The notes under the pieces were generated by a model. It did not search any database and was not told where the DNA came from. It was given only the letters and a program-made list of their open reading frames with translations. Below are positions 26,032 through 33,785 of a stretch of DNA of 64,000 bases, one piece after another. Position 1 is the stretch's first letter. Each line of letters starts with the position of its first letter. The stretch is from Deltaproteobacteria bacterium (GTDB lineage Bacteria > Desulfobacterota > Desulfobulbia > Desulfobulbales > JAJRZW01), in the NCBI GenBank assembly GCA_024275015.1, contig JAJRZW010000066.1:1-64000 (forward strand). The letters run 5' to 3'. The translations under genes and the position numbers were made by a program.

Positions 26032-27174
26032 ATGTGCCGGTTAGCCATGAAAACCGCCATCAAGCCGTTTTCTCCCTATTCAGTCCTGACTGCCATGGAA
26101 GCCATGCAGGAAGGATATGACGGCAGCGGTCTGGGCTTGTTGCTGCGCGGATTAGAGTTTACCGACTATAAGTACAATTCCGAGGACCCGGTTCTTTCCG
26201 GGATCGCCCATACCGAAGAAGCCCTTGGCAGGCTCCATGCAATTATGGACGAACGCGGCTTTGTTCTTAAGTATGACCACGAGTTCGACACCGACAGCAG
26301 CAAAATCGAGGCCGGAGATCGATATAAATACGTCCTCCGGGTGTACAAGAAACCGGCGGCGTGGAAATCCATCGACAAAGAGCAGGTTGAGCATGAATTG
26401 ATGATGACCCGTCTTGCCCTGCGCCGGGACGGTGAAGAGCATAACGGCGACCTTACCGCTTTTTCCCTCTGGCCCGATGTGGCGATGCTCAAGGAGGTCG
26501 GCTGGCCCCTCGGCGTCGGCCAGGCGCTTGGCCTTGAAAGCGGGCGAATAAAATCCCGGGTCTGCATGGCCCAGGGACGGCAGAACACCAATTGGGGGAT
26601 CAACCTCTACGCCTGTCACCCCTTTTTCATCCAGGGAGTCGGGACCATGACCAACGGCGAAAACACCGCCTTTATCCCGATCAAAGACTGGCTGGAAGGC
26701 AAAAACTATCCCGGCTACGTCGGCTACCAGTCGGATTCCGAGGTCTTCACCCATATCCTCCACTACGTTACCAAACAGCTGAAACTGCCGCTGGCGGCAT
26801 ACAAGCATGTCATCACCCCGCTGAAAAACGATGAACTCGACGCCCATCCCCAGGGGGAATTCCTCCGCGGCCTTCGCAACGTCTGCCGCCGCCTGATCAT
26901 CGACGGCCCCAACGCGATTATCGGTACCCTGCCCGATGAAACCTGCATGCTGGTAATGGACGCGAAAAAGCTGCGCCCGGCCACGATCGGCGGCAAGGCC
27001 GGCGAATGGGCAATTGCCAGTGAAATGTGCGGCGTTGACGCGATGATCCCCGACCGGGATTGTTCGAAAGACTTTCAGCCCATGCGTGAACACACGATTA
27101 TTATTCCTCCAGACAGACAGGAGATAGAGATATGGTCTCAATTCGATCAATTTCCGCAGACCCAGGCAGCCTGA
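26032..27174 (+). CDS. Glutamate synthase, glutamine amidotransferase subunit
   Basis: Stand-alone class II (Ntn) glutaminase domain, equivalent to the N-terminal third of GltB; releases ammonia from glutamine. 380 residues; Cys2 directly after the initiator Met is the expected nucleophile (MCRLAMKTA). Supporting segments are the HTEEALGRLHA region, GRQNTNWGINLYACHPFF, TMTNGENTAFIPI and the ASEMCGVDAMIPDRD end. AAAGGAG lies 7 nt before ATG. The 3' end overlaps the next gene by 43 nt. Such split enzymes are known in archaea and anaerobic bacteria. Confidence 0.9.
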   Translation: MCRLAMKTAIKPFSPYSVLTAMEAMQEGYDGSGLGLLLRGLEFTDYKYNSEDPVLSGIAHTEEALGRLHAIMDERGFVLKYDHEFDTDSSKIEAGDRYKYVLRVYKKPAAWKSIDKEQVEHELMMTRLALRRDGEEHNGDLTAFSLWPDVAMLKEVGWPLGVGQALGLESGRIKSRVCMAQGRQNTNWGINLYACHPFFIQGVGTMTNGENTAFIPIKDWLEGKNYPGYVGYQSDSEVFTHILHYVTKQLKLPLAAYKHVITPLKNDELDAHPQGEFLRGLRNVCRRLIIDGPNAIIGTLPDETCMLVMDAKKLRPATIGGKAGEWAIASEMCGVDAMIPDRDCSKDFQPMREHTIIIPPDRQEIEIWSQFDQFPQTQAA

Positions 27175-28769
27175 CCCCCAACGATCTGCCCTGGATCATC
27201 GAGCATCGCGAAGACAGGTGTACCCTTTGCGGTCGGTGTGCCGCGGTCTGCCCGGTCAACACCTTAAAGCTCGCCTATATGCGCAAACGGATGCCGAAGA
27301 TCGCCCTGAACTCAAGCGAACGCGGCAGTTCCTTCAAGACCTTTGTCGGCATCCGTCAGAATACCGACGTCGGCAGACGCTGCATCGGCTGCGGCACCTG
27401 CGCCATGGTCTGCCCCAACGAGGCCATCCACCCGGTCCACAACAAGACCGACCGCTACCGTTTTCAGAACACCAAAAACGGTGAGGCCCCCAAACGCGGC
27501 GGCCGGCGCAACGAACCGGGCCCCAACCTCCTCGACAGGATATCCTTTAACCGGATTTCAATGCTCACCGATCCGGCCCTTGATGCCGGGCGGCATGAAT
27601 TTTACATGAACACCCTCCTCGGCAGGGTTCTGCCGCCGGAAGAATTTGTCCGCCGCCAGGCAGCCGGGGAATGGATCCCACCGGTACGGGAGATATTCCC
27701 GTTCATCATCGGCTCGATGTCGTTCGGAGCCCTGTCACCGAATATGTGGCTGGGGCTGTTGCAGGGAGTAGCCTATTGCAATGAGGTTCTCGGTATTCCA
27801 GTGGTCATGGCCACCGGCGAGGGCGGCTGCCCCCCATGGGTTCTGAAAAGCCCCTTCCTTAAATATATAATACTCCAGATCGCTTCCGGTTATTTCGGCT
27901 GGGACGAGATCATCCGCGCCATCCCCGAAATGCAGTGCGATCCGGCGGCAATTGAGATCAAGTACGGTCAGGGGGCCAAACCCGGCGACGGCGGCCTGCT
28001 CATGTGGTACAAGGTCTCAAAGCTCATCGCCCGTCTCCGCGGAGTCCCGGAGGGGGTCGACCTCCCGTCACCGCCGGTACACCAGACTCTTTATTCCATT
28101 GAGGAGTCGGTGATGAAGATGATTCAGACCATGAGCATGGCCTTTGACTTCAAGGTCCCGGTATATCCGAAGATATCCGGTTCCAACTCGGCCAAGTCGG
28201 TTCTCAATAATCTGGTCCGTAACCCCTATGCCTCGGCCCTGCTGATCGACGGCATCGACGGCGGCACCGGCGCCGCCTATAACGTCAGCATGGACGCCAC
28301 CGGCCATCCCATCGCCTCGAATCTGCGCGAATGCTATCTAGATCTCTGCGCCCAGGGCAAACAGAACGAGATCCCGATCTTTGCCGCCGGCGGAGTCGGC
28401 AAGAACGGTAACATCACTCAGAACGGCATGGCCCTGATCATGCTGGGAGCCAGCGGCGTCCACATGGGCAAGTTCATCATGCAGTCGGCGGCCGGATGTC
28501 TCGGCAACGAACAGAACCGTTGCAACGTCTGCAATCTCGGCATCTGCCCCAAGGGCATCACCAGCCAGAACCCGAAAATATACCGCCGCCTTGATCCCGA
28601 CAAGGTTGCCGAACGGGTGGCTGAAACCTTCATGGCCATCCAGACCGAGATGAAGAAGATCATGGCGCCCCTGGGCCGCTCCCAGAGCCTGCCCATCGGG
28701 ATGTCCGACGCCCTCGGTATCGGTGACAAGGATGCGGCGGAGCGACTGAACATCAGATACGTCTGTTAA
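27132..28769 (+). CDS. Glutamate synthase, FMN-binding synthase subunit with ferredoxin domain
   Basis: 545 residues. Residues 25-110 hold two [4Fe-4S] motifs, CTLCGRCAAVCP and CIGCGTCAMVCP. The rest is the FMN-binding synthase barrel: SFGALSPNMWLG, VVMATGEGGCPPWVL, EIKYGQGAKPGDGG, YPKISGSNSAKSVLNN, IDGIDGGTGAAY and AAGGVGKNGNITQNGMALIMLGAS. CNVCNLGICPKGIT is the family cysteine cluster for the 3Fe-4S centre. It combines ammonia with 2-oxoglutarate. CAGGAG precedes the ATG inside the upstream gene; the following gene starts 13 nt after the stop. Confidence 0.93.
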   Translation: MVSIRSISADPGSLTPNDLPWIIEHREDRCTLCGRCAAVCPVNTLKLAYMRKRMPKIALNSSERGSSFKTFVGIRQNTDVGRRCIGCGTCAMVCPNEAIHPVHNKTDRYRFQNTKNGEAPKRGGRRNEPGPNLLDRISFNRISMLTDPALDAGRHEFYMNTLLGRVLPPEEFVRRQAAGEWIPPVREIFPFIIGSMSFGALSPNMWLGLLQGVAYCNEVLGIPVVMATGEGGCPPWVLKSPFLKYIILQIASGYFGWDEIIRAIPEMQCDPAAIEIKYGQGAKPGDGGLLMWYKVSKLIARLRGVPEGVDLPSPPVHQTLYSIEESVMKMIQTMSMAFDFKVPVYPKISGSNSAKSVLNNLVRNPYASALLIDGIDGGTGAAYNVSMDATGHPIASNLRECYLDLCAQGKQNEIPIFAAGGVGKNGNITQNGMALIMLGASGVHMGKFIMQSAAGCLGNEQNRCNVCNLGICPKGITSQNPKIYRRLDPDKVAERVAETFMAIQTEMKKIMAPLGRSQSLPIGMSDALGIGDKDAAERLNIRYVC

Positions 28770-28781
28770 GAGGAAAGAGAT

Positions 28782-31115
28782 ATGAGCAAAGAATTAACTG
28801 TTAACGGGCTTGACCAGGACGGCCGGCGTATCAGCTCCAAGGACTTTGAAGCGTTGGTGCAGCAGGCCTTTAAAAAATCAAGCACCCTGAACCTGAAGAC
28901 ATACGGTCAGCATAATGTCGGCGGCCGGCTGAAAAACGACGGCAGCCCGATTACGGTCACTATTAATGGTCCCTGCGGCCAGCGTCTTGGCTGCATGGGT
29001 ATGCCCGGAACAAAAATCACCTGCAACGGTCCGGCCTCTGACGACGTCGGCTACCTCAACATCGGCGCCGAGATCATCGTGAAAGGCGATGCCACCAACG
29101 GCGTCTGTAACGCCATGGCCGAAGGCAGGGTCTACCTCGGCGGTTCCATCGGCGCCCGCGGCCTGACCATGACCAAGTGGAACCCGGAATACCAGCGGCC
29201 GGAACTGTGGATCCTTGGCTCAACCGGCGACTCCTTTGCCGAATTCAACTGTGGCGGCATCGGAGTCGTCTGCGGTATCGAGGCCAAGAATCCCGGCAAC
29301 ATCCTCGGCTATCGCCCCTGCGTCGGCATGGTCGGCGGCTGGATTTACTATCGCGGCAGGATTGATGACAGTTATTCCCGAAACAACGTCAAGGCGGTTC
29401 TGCCCGATGACGAGCAATGGCAGTGGCTGATGGAGCGCATGCCGAACTACCTCGAAGAGATCGGCCGCCCGGAATTACTGGACACCCTTTCCAAACGCGA
29501 GGAGTGGAGCATGCTGGTCGCCATTCCGCCCCAGGAACGGGCCCTGATCTTCTCCGGACCGATGCCGATGTCCGAATTCAAGAAAAAAATCTGGGATCCC
29601 GGCTTCGGCGGCGGCGATCCAATCCGCGATCTGGCCCCGGGGCTTGACCGCAGCCCGATCGGGATAATCGAGACCGGTGACCTGCGGCGCAAGAAACCCT
29701 TCTGGGCCAACCGCGACAAGGCAGCTCCCTGCGCCTATTACTGCCCGGTCCATATCCCGACCGTCGACCGTCTGCGCCTGCTCCGCGACGGTAAGGAGGC
29801 CGAGGCCTACCAGATGCTGATGGAGTATACCCCGCTGCCGGCCTCGGTATGCGGCAGCGTCTGTCCGAACCTGTGCATGCAGAACTGTTCCCGGCAGATG
29901 GTTGACGAAAAAATCGACGTGCAAATGCTCGGCCGCGCCGCCCGCGCCGCAGAACCGCCGAGGGCGGCGAAATCGCTCAATAAAAAGGTGGCGATCATCG
30001 GCGGCGGCCCCGGGGGCATGAATGCCGCCTGGCAACTGGCCAAGGCCGGGGTTGAAGCGCATATCTTTGAAAAAGGTGACATATTAGGGGGGAAACTGGC
30101 CCAGGTTATTCCCTGGGAAAGACTTCCCAAGGCGATCTGGGATTCCGAAATCGACCGATTCCTCTCTGTAGCGAACATCAAGGTCAACTTCGGGGTCAAT
30201 ATGACCAGGGAGAAATTCGCCGAGCTGAAAAATGAATATGACCATGTGATCGTCGCGGTCGGCACCCACCAGCCCCGCACCATCCCCTTCCCCGGACACG
30301 AACAGGTCATCCCCGCCCTTGACTTCCTTAAAGCGGCCAAAAGCGACAACCCGCCTGAGATCGGCCGCCAGGTGGTGATCATCGGCGCCGGCAACGTCGG
30401 CTGTGATGTCGCCTGCGAGGCCTACCGCATCGGGGCCGAAGAGGTCACCCTCGTGGACATCCAGAAACCGCTGGCATTCGGCAAGGAAAAGACCGCGGCC
30501 GAGGCCCTGGGCGCGACCTTCAAATGGCCGGTGCAGACCAAAGAGGTCACCGACAAGGGGTTGATCGACGCCGCCGGTCACCTGATCCCGGCCCAGACGG
30601 TAATCATTTCCATCGGCGATGTCCCGGCGCTGAAATTTCTCCCCGACAGCGTTGAGGTCATTACCGTCGGCGGTGCCGGGTGGATAAAATGCGACCCAAC
30701 CGGTCTCACCAGCGATGACAAGATCTCGGCGGTGGGCGATGTGGAACGCCCGGGTCTTGCCACCAACGCCCTCGGGGCCGGCAAAAACACCGCCGACGCC
30801 CTGGTGGCAAGGTTCAAGGGCGAAGATTTCACCCCCTTTACCAAGGAGGTGATCTCCCAATGCGACCTGACCCACGCCCATTACATCCCGGAAGCGGCAG
30901 CGGACAAACCGGAGCAGGAGGCGGAACGCTGCCTCTCCTGCGGCACCTGCCGCGACTGCCATCTCTGCGAGACCATCTGCCCGACCCAGGCGATCAGCCG
31001 CGAGAACCTGCCGGACGATTCATACCGTTATGTCTCCGATGACGACAAGTGCATTGCCTGCGGTTTCTGCGCCGACACCTGCCCCTGCGGAATCTGGGTC
31101 CTGCAGCCGTTTTAA
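28782..31115 (+). CDS. Fused glutamate synthase: GXGXG domain + GltD-like NAD(P)H module + ferredoxin
   Basis: 777 residues joining three modules. Residues 1-260: GltB C-terminal GXGXG beta-helix (GPCGQRLGCMGMPGTKI, GVCNAMAEGRVYLGGSIGARGLT). Residues 300-700: GltD-like small subunit with cluster-binding CAYYCPVHIP (about 316) and CGSVCPNLCMQNCSR, FAD site VAIIGGGPGGMNAAW (about 402) and NAD(P) site VVIIGAGNVGCDVACEA (about 532). Residues 710-777: ferredoxin end with CLSCGTCRDCHLCETICP and CIACGFCADTCPCG. With the two upstream genes it gives a complete NAD(P)H-dependent glutamate synthase in three chains. GAGGAAAGAG precedes ATG. A repeat element begins 3 nt after the stop. Confidence 0.92.
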   Translation: MSKELTVNGLDQDGRRISSKDFEALVQQAFKKSSTLNLKTYGQHNVGGRLKNDGSPITVTINGPCGQRLGCMGMPGTKITCNGPASDDVGYLNIGAEIIVKGDATNGVCNAMAEGRVYLGGSIGARGLTMTKWNPEYQRPELWILGSTGDSFAEFNCGGIGVVCGIEAKNPGNILGYRPCVGMVGGWIYYRGRIDDSYSRNNVKAVLPDDEQWQWLMERMPNYLEEIGRPELLDTLSKREEWSMLVAIPPQERALIFSGPMPMSEFKKKIWDPGFGGGDPIRDLAPGLDRSPIGIIETGDLRRKKPFWANRDKAAPCAYYCPVHIPTVDRLRLLRDGKEAEAYQMLMEYTPLPASVCGSVCPNLCMQNCSRQMVDEKIDVQMLGRAARAAEPPRAAKSLNKKVAIIGGGPGGMNAAWQLAKAGVEAHIFEKGDILGGKLAQVIPWERLPKAIWDSEIDRFLSVANIKVNFGVNMTREKFAELKNEYDHVIVAVGTHQPRTIPFPGHEQVIPALDFLKAAKSDNPPEIGRQVVIIGAGNVGCDVACEAYRIGAEEVTLVDIQKPLAFGKEKTAAEALGATFKWPVQTKEVTDKGLIDAAGHLIPAQTVIISIGDVPALKFLPDSVEVITVGGAGWIKCDPTGLTSDDKISAVGDVERPGLATNALGAGKNTADALVARFKGEDFTPFTKEVISQCDLTHAHYIPEAAADKPEQEAERCLSCGTCRDCHLCETICPTQAISRENLPDDSYRYVSDDDKCIACGFCADTCPCGIWVLQPF

Positions 31116-31118
31116 GAT

Positions 31119-31340
31119 CCTGAATCCGTGACAGCTTCGGGGACATTGAAAACACATCAGGTTGAACCAATACGTTTTTGTCCTGGTTTTTACCCCAGTG
31201 TCAACTTCACCCCGCCACCCTTCGGGGCCGTCCGATAACGGGCCATCTGCGGTGTCGGCAACTTATTGATATACCAAAGTATAATCAATACCGTTGCCTC
31301 CTTGCACCTGGCCCGCTCTCGAACGCTCACGGATGCAGGA
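31119..31340 (+). repeat. Repeat family R2, full copy B (long stem-loop element)
   Basis: Bounded by CCTGAATCCGTGA and TCACGGATGCAGG (inverted ends). The right half folds as a long imperfect hairpin: CGGGCCA with TGGCCCG, GGCAAC with GTTGCC, and an apical TATTGATATAC-CAAA-GTATAATCAATA. Copy A at 37296 has the same plan with changed but still pairing bases. No open frame is conserved. It sits between the glutamate synthase stop and tRNA-Lys. Confidence 0.8.
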
Positions 31341-31391
31341 AAATGCTTGACGGAGAAATTTCCGTATGATAGCTTCGCTGTACAAATTTAC

Positions 31392-31467
31392 GGGCCGTTA
31401 GCTCAATTGGTAGAGCAACTGACTCTTAATCAGTAGGTCCGGAGTTCGATCCTCCGACGGCCCACCA
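31392..31467 (+). tRNA. tRNA-Lys (anticodon CTT)
   Basis: Full cloverleaf of 76 nt with encoded CCA: acceptor GGGCCGT/ACGGCCC, D arm GCTC...GAGC, anticodon arm ACTGA-CTCTTAA-TCAGT with anticodon CTT, variable loop AGGTC, T arm CCGGA-GTTCGAT-TCCGG, discriminator A. It stands alone, followed by a strong terminator. Confidence 0.97.
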
Positions 31468-31478
31468 GTAAATACAAA

Positions 31479-31514
31479 GGGGGTTACCGCGCAAACGGTA
31501 GCCCCCTTTTTTTC
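31479..31514 (+). terminator. Rho-independent terminator of tRNA-Lys
   Basis: GGGGGTTACCG-CGCAAA-CGGTAGCCCCC forms a GC-rich stem of about 11 bp with one mismatch, followed by seven or more T residues, 11 nt past the tRNA end. The 140 nt from here to the end of the HD-GYP gene hold nothing recognisable. Confidence 0.93.
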
Positions 31515-31653
31515 CGTTCGCAACGATATACCGCCGCGTTTGCCCGAAGAGCCTAAATGGTCTTGACGGCACAAAAGCCTCACTCCCAGGCATATAATTA
31601 TATGAAATTATAGCGGTTTTTATCTTGTTCGCCACTTGGGCGATGGATTTTGC

Positions 31654-32970
31654 TTAAAAGGACTCAAAGACCACCCTTATCGGTCGATGCCCGGGGTCAA
31701 ATTCATAATAATTACGCAGGGTTTCAATATTGTCGGCATCCAATTTTACCCCCTTGCGGAGAAGAAGGAGACCGCTTGCGGCAACCACGTCGCGGGCAAG
31801 GACCATGCCGCGGCGTAACCGTTCAGGGGGAAGTTCCCGCTCAACAAACTCGGCGTGGGGCAGGGCCTCGGCGTAAAATTCCCGGGCCGCGGCAATGACA
31901 TGGGGGATGATCTCCGGATCAAAATGACTGCCGGAAAACTCCTTTAAATTGTCAAGGCTCAAATCGAGCCCACTGTCGCCCTCAAATTCGCGCAGACGAT
32001 GATCTAAAAAATCGGCAACCGCGATTATCCTCGCGCCAAGGGGGATCGCCTCGCCGGCCAGTCTGTCCGGGAAGCCTTCGCCGTCAAAACGCTCGTGATG
32101 ATGGCGAATCAACCTCCCGGCTCCGCGCATGGAGACAATCATCGCCACTGCCTGCTGCCCGAGAACCGGATGACCGAGATATTCCTGCCGGCCGATCTCG
32201 TCCATCTCGACCAGAGGAAGGTCGAGGTTGGCATCGGCAATGGCGATCTTGCCGACATCGTGGAGCATTGCCCCGACCAGGAGCTTTTCAAGCTCCCGCT
32301 TCTCCATCTCAAGACGTTTCCCCACCGCCATCGCCACCCGGGCGACATTCTCCGAATGGCTGCGCATCTTTTTATCGCGCAGCTCAATCAACGCCGCCAC
32401 CGCCTTGATCGTCCGGCGAAAGCTGTCACGGAGTTTATGGTTAAGCTCGCGGGACTCGTCATACTTGCGCTGCAGCTCCATCGACTGTTCCTGGACCATC
32501 TTCTCAAGATCAAGATTCCAACGGGCCAGCTCCTCGTTTTTGGCCTGAATCTCCTCCTGCAGCCGGCGATTCTCGCTCAGGAGGCGGAATTTTCCCACTC
32601 CGTCACGAACAACCGCCTTCAGGTCTTCATCAACCCAGGGTTTGGAGATATAACGGTAGGCCCCGCCCTTGTTGATCGCGTCCATGGCGGCGTCAATGTC
32701 GGCATAGCCGGTGAGGATCATGCGCAGGGCCGCCGGGACGATGTCGCGGGATGCGGCAAGAAACTCAACCCCGCTCATCTCCGGCATCCGCTGGTCAGAG
32801 ACAATCAGGGCGATATCGGGGTTATCCCTTACCACCGCCAGCCCCTCCCCGCCGCCGCAGGCGGTGAGGATCTCAAGATCATCCTCGTCAATAAATAGCC
32901 GCTGCAGGGCCTTTAAAATATTGACTTCGTCGTCAACAAACAAGACCTTGGCCAATTCATCCGCGCTCAT
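31654..32970 (-). CDS. Response regulator with HD-GYP phosphodiesterase domain
   Basis: RpfG-type protein of 438 residues. Receiver domain 8-125 with acidic pocket DD (13-14), phosphoacceptor in SDQRMPEMSG and Lys in ISKPW; coiled coil 130-190; HD-GYP domain 190-380 with HSENVARVA, HDVGKI, HPVLGQQAV, HHERFDGEGFPD and AVADFLD. The GYP signature reads GFP here, a conservative change; the metal-ligand His and Asp residues are present, so cyclic-di-GMP hydrolysis is likely. A C-terminal extension (385-438) is unassigned. ATG overlaps the upstream stop (ATGA). Last gene of a four-gene signalling operon. Confidence 0.93.
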   Translation of the reverse strand: MSADELAKVLFVDDEVNILKALQRLFIDEDDLEILTACGGGEGLAVVRDNPDIALIVSDQRMPEMSGVEFLAASRDIVPAALRMILTGYADIDAAMDAINKGGAYRYISKPWVDEDLKAVVRDGVGKFRLLSENRRLQEEIQAKNEELARWNLDLEKMVQEQSMELQRKYDESRELNHKLRDSFRRTIKAVAALIELRDKKMRSHSENVARVAMAVGKRLEMEKRELEKLLVGAMLHDVGKIAIADANLDLPLVEMDEIGRQEYLGHPVLGQQAVAMIVSMRGAGRLIRHHHERFDGEGFPDRLAGEAIPLGARIIAVADFLDHRLREFEGDSGLDLSLDNLKEFSGSHFDPEIIPHVIAAAREFYAEALPHAEFVERELPPERLRRGMVLARDVVAASGLLLLRKGVKLDADNIETLRNYYEFDPGHRPIRVVFESF

Positions 32971-33785
32971 ACTTCACCTTCCACCACCGGGTAAACCACC
33001 ATCACCGTCCCCGCCACACTCCCGTCAGGAGTGGTAAGCGGCCTGGTTTCACAAAATAACCTGCGGCCGGAGACATCCACCCGGCCATTACTTTCAGCCT
33101 CGGCAAAAAATACCGCCACCTCTTCCGGCAACCCCTCGCTTACCGGCCGGTTTAGAATCGCCTTCCCCCTTATTCCCAAAAGATTCTCCACCTCGCGGTT
33201 GCACTGAACCACCACCCCGCCGGGATCGACCCCGACCACCGCCACCGGCAGCTGGTCCAATAATTCCTGGGAACGAAGCAGGACCAGGTTACGGAATTCA
33301 AGATCCCGGGTTCGTTTTCGCACCTCAGCCTCCAGCCCCTCGTTCAGGCACCGCAACTCCTCAACCGTCTGCTCCAATTCAGAGGCAAGGATCTGGTTTT
33401 TTCGCTGCAGATGCCAGGCATCAAGGGCCCGGGCCACGGTATGGCGAAGATCGTCGTCATTCCAGGGTTTGGGGATGAACTTATACACCCTGCCCTCGTT
33501 AATCGCCCCGACCACCGCGGCGGTATCGGCGTAACCGGAAAGGACGATGCGGATAGTATCGGGCCAACGCTCATAGACACGCCGGAGGAACTCGACCCCG
33601 TCCATTTCTTCCATACGGTAATCGGCAAGGACCAGCTGCACCTCATTCTCCTCAAGCAGGGCCAGGCCCTCCCGCCCCCCGGACGCGGTCACGATCTCAT
33701 AGTCATCGTCGAGAAAAAGCCGTTCCAGGGCCCGGATAACATTACGCTCATCATCAACCAGAAGTATGCGGTCCGGGGTGTTCAC
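32967..33785 (-). CDS. Response regulator with PAS output domain
   Basis: 272 residues: receiver domain 5-125 (VDDE at 10-13, phosphoacceptor in LADYRMEEMDG, Lys in IPKPW), a long coiled coil (135-175: LEQTVEELRCLNEGLEAEVRKRT) and a PAS domain (175-260, LLDQLPVAVVGVDPGGVVVQCNREVENLLG). No DNA-binding or enzyme domain, so it probably relays signal through dimerisation or PAS ligand sensing. Starts with GTG overlapping the kinase stop (GTGA) and overlaps the HD-GYP gene by 4 nt. Confidence 0.9.
   Translation of the reverse strand: MNTPDRILLVDDERNVIRALERLFLDDDYEIVTASGGREGLALLEENEVQLVLADYRMEEMDGVEFLRRVYERWPDTIRIVLSGYADTAAVVGAINEGRVYKFIPKPWNDDDLRHTVARALDAWHLQRKNQILASELEQTVEELRCLNEGLEAEVRKRTRDLEFRNLVLLRSQELLDQLPVAVVGVDPGGVVVQCNREVENLLGIRGKAILNRPVSEGLPEEVAVFFAEAESNGRVDVSGRRLFCETRPLTTPDGSVAGTVMVVYPVVEGEV

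Noticed and set aside
26152-27150. 332-codon minus-strand frame opposite the glutamate synthase amidotransferase gene
   Set aside because: The + strand reading shows a full conserved enzyme with catalytic Cys2; the antisense product resembles nothing and arises from codon bias.
31392-31467. tRNA-Lys as an integration site for a genomic island, given the signalling genes that follow
   Set aside because: No integrase gene and no direct repeat of the tRNA 3' end are seen within the window; base use does not shift.
31559-31605. TTGACG ... TATAAT pair after tRNA-Lys
   Set aside because: The spacing is about 24 nt, too long for a sigma-70 promoter, and no gene follows on that strand.
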